64,000 nt of DNA from Bacillus sp. M6-12. Lineage in GTDB: Bacteria > Bacillota > Bacilli > Bacillales > DSM-1321. The notes under the pieces were generated by a model. It worked only from the letters and a program-made list of their open reading frames with translations. It was not told where the DNA came from and did not search any database. Shown piece by piece: positions 51,191 through 60,712 of this stretch (within the stretch, counting starts at the first letter, position 1; every line of letters begins with the position of its first letter). A program made the translations under genes and the position numbers. The stretch is from the NCBI RefSeq assembly GCF_002860285.1, contig NZ_PGVF01000006.1, positions 62,001 through 126,000 on the forward strand, written 5' to 3'.

Positions 51191-52297
51191 TTACGATAGG
51201 AAGTTTTGTTTTAATAAATCAATATTGCGGACTGCTTCCGCTCTCATAGACTGAGCATTAGCCTTTACAGTTTGGCTGTAGGATTCCCGCTCGTCCAGCA
51301 GCTTAATGGCATTGGCTGTGAGCTCAGGTACATTGATATTTTCCAAGTCTGCGGAAAAATCCCACATACCGCTGCGCTTTAGCAGGCTTTCTACCTTCTT
51401 ATCATAGCTGAAGCCGATATGAGGTACCCCCATTAATGTTGAAAAAATAAGAGCATGCAGACGCATTCCGATCGTCATCTCGCACTCGCCAATAAAATTC
51501 AAATACTGGTTCGGAGTATAATCAGTGCCCAGCATAAGGCATTTATCTCTGTACTTCATATGTGACATAACCTGTTCACTAGCATTCTTATCGTGATGTC
51601 CCTCCATTGGAACGAATACCGGGGTCACGCCGCGTTCTGTGATCAAGGTATCCAGAATCTGGGCCATTTGCTCAAACTGCTTAACATGCTCAAACCACGG
51701 ACGTACAGAAACAGCTACCAGTTTTTCACCGCCGTTTAAAGGAAGAGAAGCTTTAGCTGAATCATCCTTTTTTGGCTTGAAGGCAAAGACGATATCAGAG
51801 GTGACCACTGTTTCAGGTTTGGTAACACCCAGCTTGTGCAGCAAGTCTTTAGAATACTGATCCCGGACGGTGATGAAATCAGCCAGGTTAGCCAGCTTCA
51901 TCAGTGTCTTGCCCCAGCCTGAGGTAACCGGGCCGATTCCCTGTGAGAAGAACATAACTTTAGTCCCGCACATCTTAGCAAGCATGACGATTAATAAATA
52001 ATACGGAAGCGGCCCGAATAAAAATTTGGTAGGATATGCATCCTGTAAAAGACCGCCGCCCCCGCTGATTAACAAATCGGCCTCTTTCAGTGCCTTCATT
52101 TTACCTTTGTTATCATGGCGCCAGGCCCGATAAACACTTTTAACATTATGCGTTGTGGCAGTTTCTTCTGGAGAAAGCGAAAAAACGGTAATATCCGGGG
52201 AATCCAGACCGTCACGCAGGTTATCTATGATTGCTTCCAAAATCGCTTCATCGCCGGTATTGCCCAGCCCATAAAAGCCAGAAATTACAATTTTCAA
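51191..52297 (-). CDS. csaB: CsaB polysaccharide pyruvyl transferase
   Basis: A 368-residue pyruvyl transferase: SGFYGLGNTGDEAILEAIID at the N-terminus, LLISGGGGLLQDAYPTKFL, FFSQGIGPVTSGWGKT, VAVSVRPWFEHVKQ and GMRLHALIFSTLMGVPHIGF. CsaB transfers pyruvate from PEP to ManNAc of the secondary cell wall polymer, and the ketal is the ligand for SLH motifs. The start is TTG behind GAGGAGG. The eight SLH proteins in this window are its expected clients. The gene is divergent from the ManNAc-dehydrogenase gene. Confidence 0.94.
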   Translation of the reverse strand: MKIVISGFYGLGNTGDEAILEAIIDNLRDGLDSPDITVFSLSPEETATTHNVKSVYRAWRHDNKGKMKALKEADLLISGGGGLLQDAYPTKFLFGPLPYYLLIVMLAKMCGTKVMFFSQGIGPVTSGWGKTLMKLANLADFITVRDQYSKDLLHKLGVTKPETVVTSDIVFAFKPKKDDSAKASLPLNGGEKLVAVSVRPWFEHVKQFEQMAQILDTLITERGVTPVFVPMEGHHDKNASEQVMSHMKYRDKCLMLGTDYTPNQYLNFIGECEMTIGMRLHALIFSTLMGVPHIGFSYDKKVESLLKRSGMWDFSADLENINVPELTANAIKLLDERESYSQTVKANAQSMRAEAVRNIDLLKQNFLS

Positions 52298-52602
52298 AAA
52301 GAAGTTCCTCCTCTATGTAAGTGTTCAATTGTGTTTGGTTAATAAGGTCCAACACCACCGGCCATAAAACCGGGGTCACGTGCCGAATCCTATTAAAGTA
52401 GTCTCTTAGAAGGTCAACTTAGCTGTGCTGTGACAACCTGAGTCCTTTTGTCAGGCGGCCTGCAAACCTTCATTGTATTTTACCATTCCCTCTCGACCCT
52501 ATCAACGTTATTAATGCATGACTCTTCTTCTTCTGATATACTAGTTGAGATATTAGCAAGATGCAAAAAAATATTATTAAAAGTAAGTGAGGTCCTTGTT
52601 GC
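52298..52602. other. Divergent intergenic region between csaB and the wecC-like gene
   Basis: About 300 bases hold the leaders of both genes. TGATATACTAG near 52536-52546 offers a -10-like TATACT for the right-hand gene. On the csaB side the leader contains a CCGGttttatggCCGG hairpin and several short inverted segments, a possible structured 5' UTR. I cannot assign a known RNA class. Confidence 0.45.
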
Positions 52603-53895
52603 ATGAAAAAGATTTGTGTTATTGGATTAGGTTATATCGGATTGCCTACCGCATCCGTCTTTGCCAAGGCCGGATATGATGTTCTCGGTGTTGATGTGAA
52701 TAAAAAGGTTGTCGAACTGCTAAATAAAGGTGAAATTCATATAGAAGAGATTGGCCTGCCGGAAATGGTAAGAGATGTTGTGGCTGCAGGGAATCTTAAA
52801 GCATCTGTAACACCTGAAAAAGCAGATGTATTCATTATTGCCGTTCCTACTCCGATCCACGAGGATTATACAGCTAACGTTGACTATGTGAAGGATGCCA
52901 CAAAAGCAATCGTGCCATTCATTGAAAAAGGCAATGTTGTAATCGTGGAATCTACCATTCCGCCACGGACAATGGATGATGTTGTGGCACCAATACTGGC
53001 GGAGGCTGGAATCGATCCATATAAAGACGTTTATGTGGCACATTGCCCGGAACGCGTGCTGCCTGGTCGAATCTTGATTGAATTAATTGAAAACACTCGA
53101 ATCGTGGGCGGAATTACACCGGTAGCAGCTACAAAGGCTGCAGATGTGTACCGTGCAGTGGTAACCGGCGATGTAATTGAAACAGAAGCTGTTACAGCAG
53201 AAATGTCTAAGCTGATGGAAAATACCTTCAGGGACGTAAACATTGCATTGGCCAACGAGCTTGCAAAAATCTCAGCAAGACTTGGAGTCAACGCACACAA
53301 TGTGATTGAGCTTGCCAATAAGCATCCGCGTGTAAATATCCACCTTCCTGGACCAGGCGTTGGCGGTCACTGCCTTGCGGTTGATCCTTATTTCATTATT
53401 GAAAAGGCTCAGGAAGAATCTCCGTTAATCGCGGAAAGTCGCCGCATCAATAACTCTATGCCTGATTTTGTAGTAGAGCAAATCGGACGCTTAACAGCTG
53501 AATTGAAAAATCCGGTTTTAGCGGTTTGCGGTTTGACTTACAAGGGTAATATTGATGATGTTCGTGAAAGCCCGGCGATTGAAATTGCCGAAAAGCTGCT
53601 GGCTGATTCAAGATATGATGTCCGCATCCATGATCCTCACGTAAGGGATGAGCAGGTGCCGTTCAAGCTGACAACGCTTGAAGAGGCTGCAAAGGATGCC
53701 CACCTATTGGTTATCCTGGTTGACCATGCTGAATTTAAATTAATGGATGAAGGCATGCTAACTGAAAACATGAAGACTCCGGTCATTTTTGATACAAGAA
53801 ATTGCCTGAAGGTAGCGGATGACACCCAATTAACAGTTCACCGCATCGGCGATTTAACGAAATTATCAGCAATCCAGGAAGCTTCATTGCTGTAA
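52603..53895 (+). CDS. UDP-N-acetyl-mannosamine dehydrogenase (WecC-like), second copy
   Basis: A 430-residue nucleotide-sugar dehydrogenase: CVIGLGYIGLPTASVFAKAG, VPTPIHEDYTANVDYV, ESTIPPRTMDD, CPERVLPGRI and the catalytic GPGVGGHCLAVDPYFIIEKA with an active-site cysteine. The HIEEIGLPEMV segment is typical of ManNAc dehydrogenases. It should make UDP-ManNAcA for the cell wall polymer together with the TagA-like transferase downstream. It is a paralogue of the gene at 9671 but less AT-rich. Confidence 0.88.
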   Translation: MKKICVIGLGYIGLPTASVFAKAGYDVLGVDVNKKVVELLNKGEIHIEEIGLPEMVRDVVAAGNLKASVTPEKADVFIIAVPTPIHEDYTANVDYVKDATKAIVPFIEKGNVVIVESTIPPRTMDDVVAPILAEAGIDPYKDVYVAHCPERVLPGRILIELIENTRIVGGITPVAATKAADVYRAVVTGDVIETEAVTAEMSKLMENTFRDVNIALANELAKISARLGVNAHNVIELANKHPRVNIHLPGPGVGGHCLAVDPYFIIEKAQEESPLIAESRRINNSMPDFVVEQIGRLTAELKNPVLAVCGLTYKGNIDDVRESPAIEIAEKLLADSRYDVRIHDPHVRDEQVPFKLTTLEEAAKDAHLLVILVDHAEFKLMDEGMLTENMKTPVIFDTRNCLKVADDTQLTVHRIGDLTKLSAIQEASLL

Positions 53896-53904
53896 ACAAG
53901 GAAG

Positions 53905-54624
53905 ATGAATGTGCAGAAAGAAACTTACTTCGGCGTTGATGTATCAGCTTTAAGCTATGACGAAATATTGGGTGATTTAAAAAACCGCATGCAGCAGGAT
54001 TTGAAATCCACGATTATAGCGGTAAATCCGGAAAAAGTTATCAAAGCTGAACAAAATAGCGAGCTTAGAGAACTTATCAACTCGGCTACCTATCAAATTC
54101 CTGATGGCATTGGAGTGCTGCTCGCTTCTAAATTAAAAGGCGGGCGCATTTCCTCCCGGGTAACCGGTGTAGATATGATGGAAAGGCTTCTTGGCTTTGC
54201 TGCAAACGAGGGATACCGGGTGTTCCTTTACGGAGCCAAAGAAGAGGTGGTCTCCAAAGCAAAGGAGAACATCATGGCCAAGTATCCGGGGATTACTATT
54301 GCCGGATATGAAAATGGCTATGTACAGGATCCTGATCAGGTAATCAATAAAATCAATGAAGCGAAAGCGGATATTCTTTTTGTTGCGATGGGAAGCCCGA
54401 AGCAGGAGCTCTGGATCCGTGAACATATGAACAAGATGGGTGTGAAGGTGTTCCAGGGTGTGGGCGGCAGCTTTGACGTTTTCGCCGGCCATGTAAAACG
54501 GGCGCCATTATTTTTTAGAAAGCTTGGCCTGGAATGGTTTTATCGTCTTCTTAAAGAGCCAAAGCGCTTAAAGCGCCAGCTGGCATTGCCAAGATTCCTG
54601 CTTAAGGTGCTTTTCTCAAGGTAG
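53905..54624 (+). CDS. TagA/WecG-type ManNAc(A) transferase (GT26)
   Basis: A 239-residue GT26 enzyme: IIAVNPEKVIKAEQNSELRE, the catalytic-aspartate segment IPDGIGVLLASKL, SRVTGVDMMERLLGFAANEG, FLYGAKEEV, ILFVAMGSPKQELWI and GVGGSFDVFAGHVKRAP. TagA adds ManNAc, and WecG adds ManNAcA, to GlcNAc-PP-undecaprenol. The neighbouring ManNAc dehydrogenase makes either donor possible. The basic C-terminal tail (LKEPKRLKRQLALP) is the membrane-binding appendage of the family. It starts behind AAGGAAG, nine bases after the dehydrogenase stop. Confidence 0.92.
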   Translation: MNVQKETYFGVDVSALSYDEILGDLKNRMQQDLKSTIIAVNPEKVIKAEQNSELRELINSATYQIPDGIGVLLASKLKGGRISSRVTGVDMMERLLGFAANEGYRVFLYGAKEEVVSKAKENIMAKYPGITIAGYENGYVQDPDQVINKINEAKADILFVAMGSPKQELWIREHMNKMGVKVFQGVGGSFDVFAGHVKRAPLFFRKLGLEWFYRLLKEPKRLKRQLALPRFLLKVLFSR

Positions 54625-54663
54625 CCTCGAACCAAATTAAAATAATCGTATTTTATCGAAGGG

Positions 54664-54685
54664 CTCGGCCATCGCCGAGTTTTTT
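54664..54685 (+). terminator. Intrinsic terminator
   Basis: CTCGGC (54664-54669) pairs with GCCGAG (54674-54679) around CATC, followed by six T residues. It ends the dehydrogenase-TagA transcript. Confidence 0.88.
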
Positions 54686-54721
54686 GCCTGTTTAGAAAAT
54701 AGTTATTTTTTAACATACAAT

Positions 54722-54812
54722 ACTGTCTAGCTTCAGCGTCCAGCCCTTGAGTATAGTGAATAAAGGCCGTCACAACCCTTTGTCAGGGCAAAACTGGACG
54801 CTTACGCTTTTC
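54722..54812. repeat. Bacillus-type ACTGTCTAGC...GCTTACGCTTTTC intergenic repeat
   Basis: ACTGTCTAGCTTCAGCGTCC begins the element and CTGGACGCTTACGCTTTTC ends it. AGCGTCCAG (54735-54743) is the inverse of CTGGACGCT (54794-54802). Dispersed repeats opening CTGTCTAGCTCCAGCG are common in Bacillus genomes. It ends just before the ribosome binding site of the next gene and so forms its leader. Confidence 0.75.
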
Positions 54813-54830
54813 TATGGAGGTCTACTTATT

Positions 54831-55931
54831 ATGAAGATCTTACATGTAATTAGCGGAGGGGAAACTGGCGGGAGCCGCAAGCATGTGAATACGCTTTTGG
54901 AAAAATTCCCGCAGGAGCAGGTTTGCCTGCTTGTTTTTCAGGAAGGGGCCCTAAGCAAGGAAGCCAGGGAGGCTGGCATCCGAGTTGAATTGCTTAAACA
55001 GAGTTCCCGCTATGATCTATCAGTCCTAAAAAGGTTGGCCAGCTTCATAAACACAGAAAAATTTGATATCGTCCACTCCCATGGTCCAAGAGCAAACCTG
55101 TTTTTGTCTTTTATCAAAGCGAGAATCTCCGCTGTGTGGGTTACAACCATTCACAGTGATCCGACGCTTGATTTTATGAAACGCGGTATTAGGGGCTATG
55201 TATTTACAAAGTTAAATTTATCAACATTGAATAAAATAGATTTCTTCTTTGCTGTTTCGGAGCGCTTTAAAGAAAACTTAATGAAGCTGGGCATTCCTTC
55301 AGAGAAAATCCAAACGATATATAATGGAATTGATTTTTCTGAACCATTGGAACCAAACAGCAAAATAAGAGAAGAAATAGGTCTAACACAATCAGATTTT
55401 GTAATGGCAATGGTCGCTAGGCTGCATCCGATTAAAGGTCATGATATTGTTCTTCAAGCTCTAAAACAAATAGATAAGCCGGATGTTCACCTTTTGCTTG
55501 TCGGTGACGGCCCGATTCGTTTTGATATTGAACAAATGGTGTCCAGGCTTGGATTGGAAAAGCAAGTGCATTTCCTCGGTTTTCGTAAGGACGTAAATGA
55601 AATTTACAGCAACTCCAATGTTGCCTTGCTTGCTTCTCAAAGTGAAAGCTTTCCGCTTGCACTGCTTGAGGCTGCCAATCAAAAACTGCCAATCATTACA
55701 ACCGATGTAGGCGGTGTCCGGAAATTGGTAACTGATCCACAATACGGCTGGGTAGTTGATGTAAACAGCCAGGCCCAATATTTACAGGCCATGCAAGAGG
55801 CATATTACCTGCATCAAAAAAAGGAACTTGCCCCGAGAGGTGAGAAGCTTTATAAGCATGCAGTCCAGCATTTCTCACTTTCAAATTTATACAAGCTTAC
55901 GGAGGAAACCTACAGAAGGCTGGTAAGATAG
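54831..55931 (+). CDS. GT4 glycosyltransferase
   Basis: A 366-residue GT-B transferase from ATG 54831, which follows TGGAGG; an in-frame upstream ATG lies inside a repeat and is not used. The N-domain is KILHVISGGETGGSRKHVNT and FDIVHSHGPRANLFL. The C-domain has VMAMVARLHPIKGHDIVLQA, LLLVGDGPIRFDIEQM and SQSESFPLALLEAANQKLP with the E-x7-E motif. It is likely a polymer-chain transferase between TagA and the ligase-like gene. Confidence 0.88.
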   Translation: MKILHVISGGETGGSRKHVNTLLEKFPQEQVCLLVFQEGALSKEAREAGIRVELLKQSSRYDLSVLKRLASFINTEKFDIVHSHGPRANLFLSFIKARISAVWVTTIHSDPTLDFMKRGIRGYVFTKLNLSTLNKIDFFFAVSERFKENLMKLGIPSEKIQTIYNGIDFSEPLEPNSKIREEIGLTQSDFVMAMVARLHPIKGHDIVLQALKQIDKPDVHLLLVGDGPIRFDIEQMVSRLGLEKQVHFLGFRKDVNEIYSNSNVALLASQSESFPLALLEAANQKLPIITTDVGGVRKLVTDPQYGWVVDVNSQAQYLQAMQEAYYLHQKKELAPRGEKLYKHAVQHFSLSNLYKLTEETYRRLVR

Positions 55932-56130
55932 TGGTTTTTTCCAGTGAGTAAAATACCATTGTCATTTAATGAAGCATCATGTAAGGTAGAATAGTGCTTT
56001 TTCTTGTCTGCATATGTCAGATTCAGTGAACCGTCACATTTTCATGTATACATATTAAGGATAATGGCTGTCCTTCATGAATAGGTGAACATATTTAGAG
56101 CACAGTAAAAAAAGAGAAGGGAGACGAAGG

Positions 56131-57504
56131 ATGAACGGGAAGAACAGCCTGACTTACGTACTAGTGTTACTGCATTTGTTTTTAGTTCCGATCTTATATT
56201 TTAAAAAATATATAGGGCCACTGCCTTTGTCGATAGAGATCATTTTGATTCCGTTGCTTGTGCTGAGTGCGGCATGGGAATTTAAAAAGGGGACAATCAA
56301 GCTTAACGATTTGTCCATCAAACCATTTATTATCACCTTTAGCTTATTCCTTATTGCAGCGGTCATCTCCTTAGTGAAGGCCGAAAGCTATACACCTGCA
56401 ATAATGGAAATTGGACGCTTCCTGTCTTATGTCGTCTTATTCTTAATTGTAGTAAAAGTGCAATTTACGAAAGAGCAATATATAAACTTTGCAAAAGCGT
56501 TTGGGGCAGCAGCCCTGATTGTAGGGTTGTTCGGAATTCTACAATATGTATTTAACTTCTCGCTTAACAAAGCAGGATTATATGCGTTAGAAGAAGCAAA
56601 GGGCCGGGTTGACTCCACCCTAACAAACCCTAACTATTATTCTTCATTTGTAAACTTTGTTATCCCAATACTATTGCTATTTGCTGTAGTTTACTTTAAA
56701 GACAAAAAAACGCAGCTGTTATTTTTCGCGTTTTATTCCATTTACGTTATTAACCTTATTTTGACTTATACAAGAGCAGCCTGGGTAACCATGTTCTGCG
56801 CGTTTATCCTGATCATCCTGATCATGCCGAAAAAGTTCTTCAAGAACTTTATTAAACCGCATATTCTAGTTGCCTTTGTACTATTGTTGACTGTTCTATA
56901 CTGGATGCCTGATGTTCAATCACGGACAAACTCAGCAATCTACGCGATTGAAAAGCTTCTTCCAGATACACCAGGTTCGCCTGATAAAGGCGGAGATGCC
57001 GACGAAAATCCAGAAGGTGAAGAGGAACCTGAGGATGAACCCGAAAAAGACGAAACAACGAATCGTGCCGTCGTATCCCGTATCACCCTTTGGAAAACCG
57101 GCTGGGTAATGTTTAAAGATAATCCGATCCTGGGTGTTGGAATGGGTAACTATTATGTCCGATACAAAGACTTTGTGGAGAAATACCCTGAGCTCGATAT
57201 CGGCCATGAAGCATATTCTGTTCATAATTCTTATTTAAAGGTAGCGGCGGAAACTGGAATTATTGGAATTTTATCATTCCTTAGCTTCTATGTAGTGTAT
57301 TTCTTATATCTAGCCCGTTTGTACTTTAGGCAAAATCTACTTGGACAAGTTGTAGCTGCTGGGGTCTTTGTAGGCAGCGTAACTTTTATGGTGCAAAACC
57401 TTTCTAATAACCTGATCTTCATTCCTCAATTAAATATCATCTTCTGGTTAATTGGAGGACTGGCGATCGCCTTCCTGCATCAGAATAAAAAACAAAGCCT
57501 GTAA
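56131..57504 (+). CDS. O-antigen ligase/Wzy-like membrane protein
   Basis: A 457-residue protein with about 11-12 membrane helices. Family signatures are STLTNPNYYSSFVNFVIPIL, YTRAAWVTMFCAFILII and, in the large external loop, ISRITLWKTG-like sequence with GVGMGNYYVRY and YSVHNSYLKVAAETGIIGIL. The loop carries an acidic, Pro-rich insert (about residues 287-312, ENPEGEEEPEDEPEKDE) that is unusual. It should polymerise or ligate wall polymer on the outer face. The start follows AGAAGGGAG. Confidence 0.85.
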   Translation: MNGKNSLTYVLVLLHLFLVPILYFKKYIGPLPLSIEIILIPLLVLSAAWEFKKGTIKLNDLSIKPFIITFSLFLIAAVISLVKAESYTPAIMEIGRFLSYVVLFLIVVKVQFTKEQYINFAKAFGAAALIVGLFGILQYVFNFSLNKAGLYALEEAKGRVDSTLTNPNYYSSFVNFVIPILLLFAVVYFKDKKTQLLFFAFYSIYVINLILTYTRAAWVTMFCAFILIILIMPKKFFKNFIKPHILVAFVLLLTVLYWMPDVQSRTNSAIYAIEKLLPDTPGSPDKGGDADENPEGEEEPEDEPEKDETTNRAVVSRITLWKTGWVMFKDNPILGVGMGNYYVRYKDFVEKYPELDIGHEAYSVHNSYLKVAAETGIIGILSFLSFYVVYFLYLARLYFRQNLLGQVVAAGVFVGSVTFMVQNLSNNLIFIPQLNIIFWLIGGLAIAFLHQNKKQSL

Positions 57505-57531
57505 GCATGTGAACGTTCACATGCTTTTTTT
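57504..57531 (+). terminator. Intrinsic terminator
   Basis: AGCATGTGAAC and GTTCACATGCT form a perfect 11-base-pair palindromic stem, followed by seven T residues. It ends the polymer-gene transcript. Confidence 0.92.
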
Positions 57532-57935
57532 GTGCTTAAAAGTAGGTTGTAGGGAATTATTTATTGACCCGGTCCATAGAATGGTTGAGTGAGTTAAAAT
57601 TATACATTTTATTGGATGAAATAAGTTTTTTTAAAAAAATATACCAATTTTGTTACATTAAATGTATAATGTTAAAGTGTGATTACAAGACACGTTTAAT
57701 TCGTAATCTTTATTCTACTAATTACCAATTTAAGAAGATTGTAAAAAATAGTTGAAAAATATGGTGAATTTGGTAGAATAGAGTACGAGTTTAAATGTCC
57801 CATTTTTACATATTATCTACTTTTATAGTAAATGTAGGTAAGGAGTTAGGGATTTTAAACTGTGAATGTGTTGTTTTTCGATGGTAATCATCGAGAAAAA
57901 TTAAACTTTTTTACAAAACGGGGAGGATTTATTAC
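57532..57935. other. Long leader of the first S-layer gene
   Basis: About 400 bases, AT-rich, without a gene. A promoter is proposed at 57752-57779, which would leave a 5' UTR of about 150 bases. The leader ends with ACAAAACGGGGAGGATTTATTAC before ATG. Nearly the same ending precedes the second S-layer gene, so the ribosome binding region was duplicated with the gene. Confidence 0.6.
57752..57779 (+). promoter_or_regulatory. Candidate sigma-A promoter of the first S-layer gene
   Basis: TTGAAA (57752-57757) and TAGAAT (57774-57779) are separated by 16 bases. Each has one or two mismatches to TTGACA and TATAAT. S-layer genes usually have strong promoters and long leaders, which fits the position. 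Alternative -10-like boxes exist in this AT-rich stretch. Confidence 0.45.
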
Positions 57936-60656
57936 ATGGCTTACCAACCAAAGTCTTATCGTAAGTTTGTAGCAACAGCAGCTACAGCTACAATCGTAGC
58001 ATCTGCTCTTGCTCCAGTAGCATCTGCTGCAACTTTTACAGATGTATCAGATCGTTACAAAGAGGCAGTTAACTACCTTGTAGAGCAAAATATCACTCAA
58101 GGTGTAACTCCTACTCAATTCGGCGTGAGCCAAAACATCAAGCGTGTAGACGCAGCTGTTATGCTAGCTAAAGCGCTTGGTCTTAACACTGCTACAGCTC
58201 CTGCTTCAGGTTTCACTGATGTTCCTTCTCGTGCTGAAGGTGCAGTAAATGCTCTTAAAGCAGCTGGCGTAGTTAATGGTAAATCAGCAACAACTTTTGG
58301 TGCTGACGATAACCTAACCCGTGGTGAAGTTGCTCTTATTCTTGCTAAAGCATATGCTATTACTTCTGTAACTAAGCAATTAAAATTCACAGATGTTTCT
58401 GAGCGTTATGAGCAAGCTGTTATCGCATTAACTGAAAATGGTATTACTTCTGGTAAATCAGAAACTAAGTTCGGTACTGCAGATGCAATCACTCGTGGAG
58501 AATTTGCGGTTTTCGTATACAAAGTAGAAACTATGGAAACAGCTCCGAAAGTTGTTGCAGTAACTGCGGTTAACGGAACTGTAACTGCTACTTTCAATAA
58601 AGCTCCTGAAACTGCTCCGGTAGCTGCTGATTTCAAGGTTTCTCAAACTATTAACGGTGGAACTCAAACAACAGTAACACCAACTAGTTTCACTTGGGAT
58701 GTTGCAAATAAGAAGGCAACATTCGCTGTACCGCAAGTAGCTTCAACTAATGCTGCTCAAACAGTTGCATATTCTGTTGCTTTTAAAGATACTGCTGCTC
58801 AAATTGGAACGTTCACAGTGGCTGCCGAAGCTTCAGCAGACCTAAAACATATTGGAACTGATGGAACTAACAACACAATTACGTTATTCTTCGACAAACC
58901 GCTAGATTCATCGGTTGCACGTAATGCAGGTAATTACATCTGGGATAACAACCGCAATAGCGGAGTTAACACTCCAGTTTTCCCTAGCAATGTGGCATTG
59001 AATTCTGCTGCAGTAGGTGCTTATGGAGCAAATCAGGTAGTTACTTTAACTTACAATAACAACGCTGGAGATATTGTTGGAGGCGAAGAAGGTGTTCTTA
59101 CAGTTCAAAACCTTAAGAATGCAACAGGTCAATCAATTCCAACAGTAACTAGAAATGTCGATGTAATAAATGGCACTGATGTAACATCTCCAACAGTAGC
59201 TGTTACATTAAAGTCAGGATCTCAACAAAACGCTGCTAATGTAATTGTTAACACAGGTGAATCAGTTGAGCTAAATGCAGTTACAACAGATGGAAATAAC
59301 GGTGTTGTAAGCTTACGCTATAGACTTCAGAATCCAGATGGATCTCTTACTGGCTGGACTAATTTAAATGTTGCTGACGGCACATTAGGAGATAAATCAG
59401 AGACTGGAAAAGCTACCATTACTGCAGGGTCTACAAGTGGAAACTATATTGTTCAAGTTCAAGCTGTAGATGCAAACCAAAATGTGGTAACTAATACGGC
59501 TACAAGCATTACTGTTAACAGTGCTGACATTGTTGGACCTCAATTTGCTAACGTAACTGGTACGTATAACGTGACACCAAGCGGTTCCGTACAACCTCGT
59601 ACAGTAACAGTAAATGCAACTGTAACAGATGCTGCTAATAGAAATAACATTTCAAAAGCTGAGTACAGAATTCAGGAATTCAATCCTGGTACAGGAGCTT
59701 TTGATACAGTACAAGATTGGACTTCTGTTGGGGCAGCAGTAGATGGTGCATTCGATGAAACAAGCGAAGCTATTCGATTCACTACTCCACAACTGGCGAC
59801 TGGTAAGGACTACCGTATTCAATTAAGAGCAACTGATACATCTAATAATACAACTAGTCCTGCTGTATCTGTTGCCCAAGCAAATATTTCCGGATCAGCT
59901 GCTGCGGCTAACGGTGGTGGTGCAAATGCGTTCAATGTACCTGCTTCTGAATCTACAGTACCTGCTATTACAGCAACTCCTGTATATGGTTCTGCTAGTG
60001 GATCTACAGTTAACGACAGAGCGTTCACAATCTCCGGAAATGCTACAGATAATGCAGGTGTAGGCAAGATTGAGTACGCAATCTATAAGAATGCTGACAG
60101 AGATTCAAGCAACACATATGAAACATTAGTTGTTCCGTTTACTACTACAGGTGTAACTGTTACAGATGGCCAACTTGGTGGAACATCTGAAAACTATACA
60201 ATTAGTGGAAACTTACCTGCTGCAGATGGAGCTTACCGTGTAGTAACCCGTGTAACTGATATTAATGGTAACGTAAATAACATTGGAGCTGCTGTTGCGC
60301 AATACAACTTAACTCTAGATGAGACTGCTCCAACTGCAACAATTGCACATGATACTACTACGACAGCTACAGATGACTTTATTATCACATTTAGTGAGAC
60401 AATGGATGTTACTGCACCAACGGTTGATGCTGGAGCAACTAGCGCAAGTGCATTAGATGTTGATAACTACAAAGTGGTTCAGAATGGTGTAGTTCTAAGA
60501 GCTGCTCAAACTGTTACACAAGTAGGTGCAACAAATCAATTCAGAGTAGTATTTGCAGACGAATTATCTGCAGGTCAAGAGCTTCGCGTTGTTGAAGTAA
60601 GAGACGCTGTAGGAAATAAAATTAATCCAAATCCAACGACTTTCACAATTCGTTAA
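57936..60656 (+). CDS. S-layer protein with three N-terminal SLH motifs
   Basis: A 906-residue secreted protein. The signal peptide (YRKFVATAATATIVASALAP, cut near ASAA) is followed by three SLH motifs at about residues 30-200 (ATFTDVSDRYKEAVNYLVEQ, SGFTDVPSRAEGAVNALKAA, LKFTDVSERYEQAVIALTEN). The rest is a string of beta-sandwich, Ig-like domains rich in Thr, Ala, Asn and Val (for example ATFNKAPETAPVAADF, VQAVDANQNVVTNTATSITV, FIITFSETMDVTAPTVD). There is no cysteine or catalytic motif. Low Lys/Arg and biased codons suggest very high expression. It is probably a major S-layer subunit. Confidence 0.9.
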   Translation: MAYQPKSYRKFVATAATATIVASALAPVASAATFTDVSDRYKEAVNYLVEQNITQGVTPTQFGVSQNIKRVDAAVMLAKALGLNTATAPASGFTDVPSRAEGAVNALKAAGVVNGKSATTFGADDNLTRGEVALILAKAYAITSVTKQLKFTDVSERYEQAVIALTENGITSGKSETKFGTADAITRGEFAVFVYKVETMETAPKVVAVTAVNGTVTATFNKAPETAPVAADFKVSQTINGGTQTTVTPTSFTWDVANKKATFAVPQVASTNAAQTVAYSVAFKDTAAQIGTFTVAAEASADLKHIGTDGTNNTITLFFDKPLDSSVARNAGNYIWDNNRNSGVNTPVFPSNVALNSAAVGAYGANQVVTLTYNNNAGDIVGGEEGVLTVQNLKNATGQSIPTVTRNVDVINGTDVTSPTVAVTLKSGSQQNAANVIVNTGESVELNAVTTDGNNGVVSLRYRLQNPDGSLTGWTNLNVADGTLGDKSETGKATITAGSTSGNYIVQVQAVDANQNVVTNTATSITVNSADIVGPQFANVTGTYNVTPSGSVQPRTVTVNATVTDAANRNNISKAEYRIQEFNPGTGAFDTVQDWTSVGAAVDGAFDETSEAIRFTTPQLATGKDYRIQLRATDTSNNTTSPAVSVAQANISGSAAAANGGGANAFNVPASESTVPAITATPVYGSASGSTVNDRAFTISGNATDNAGVGKIEYAIYKNADRDSSNTYETLVVPFTTTGVTVTDGQLGGTSENYTISGNLPAADGAYRVVTRVTDINGNVNNIGAAVAQYNLTLDETAPTATIAHDTTTTATDDFIITFSETMDVTAPTVDAGATSASALDVDNYKVVQNGVVLRAAQTVTQVGATNQFRVVFADELSAGQELRVVEVRDAVGNKINPNPTTFTIR

Positions 60657-60679
60657 TTCAGATTAATAAATTGGTTATA

Positions 60680-60712
60680 AAAGACAGAGAGTTTTACTCT
60701 CTGTCTTTTTTA
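60680..60712 (+). terminator. Intrinsic terminator
   Basis: AAAGACAGAGAG pairs with CTCTCTGTCTTT around TTTTA, followed by T residues. It lies about 25 bases after the first S-layer stop. Confidence 0.92.
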
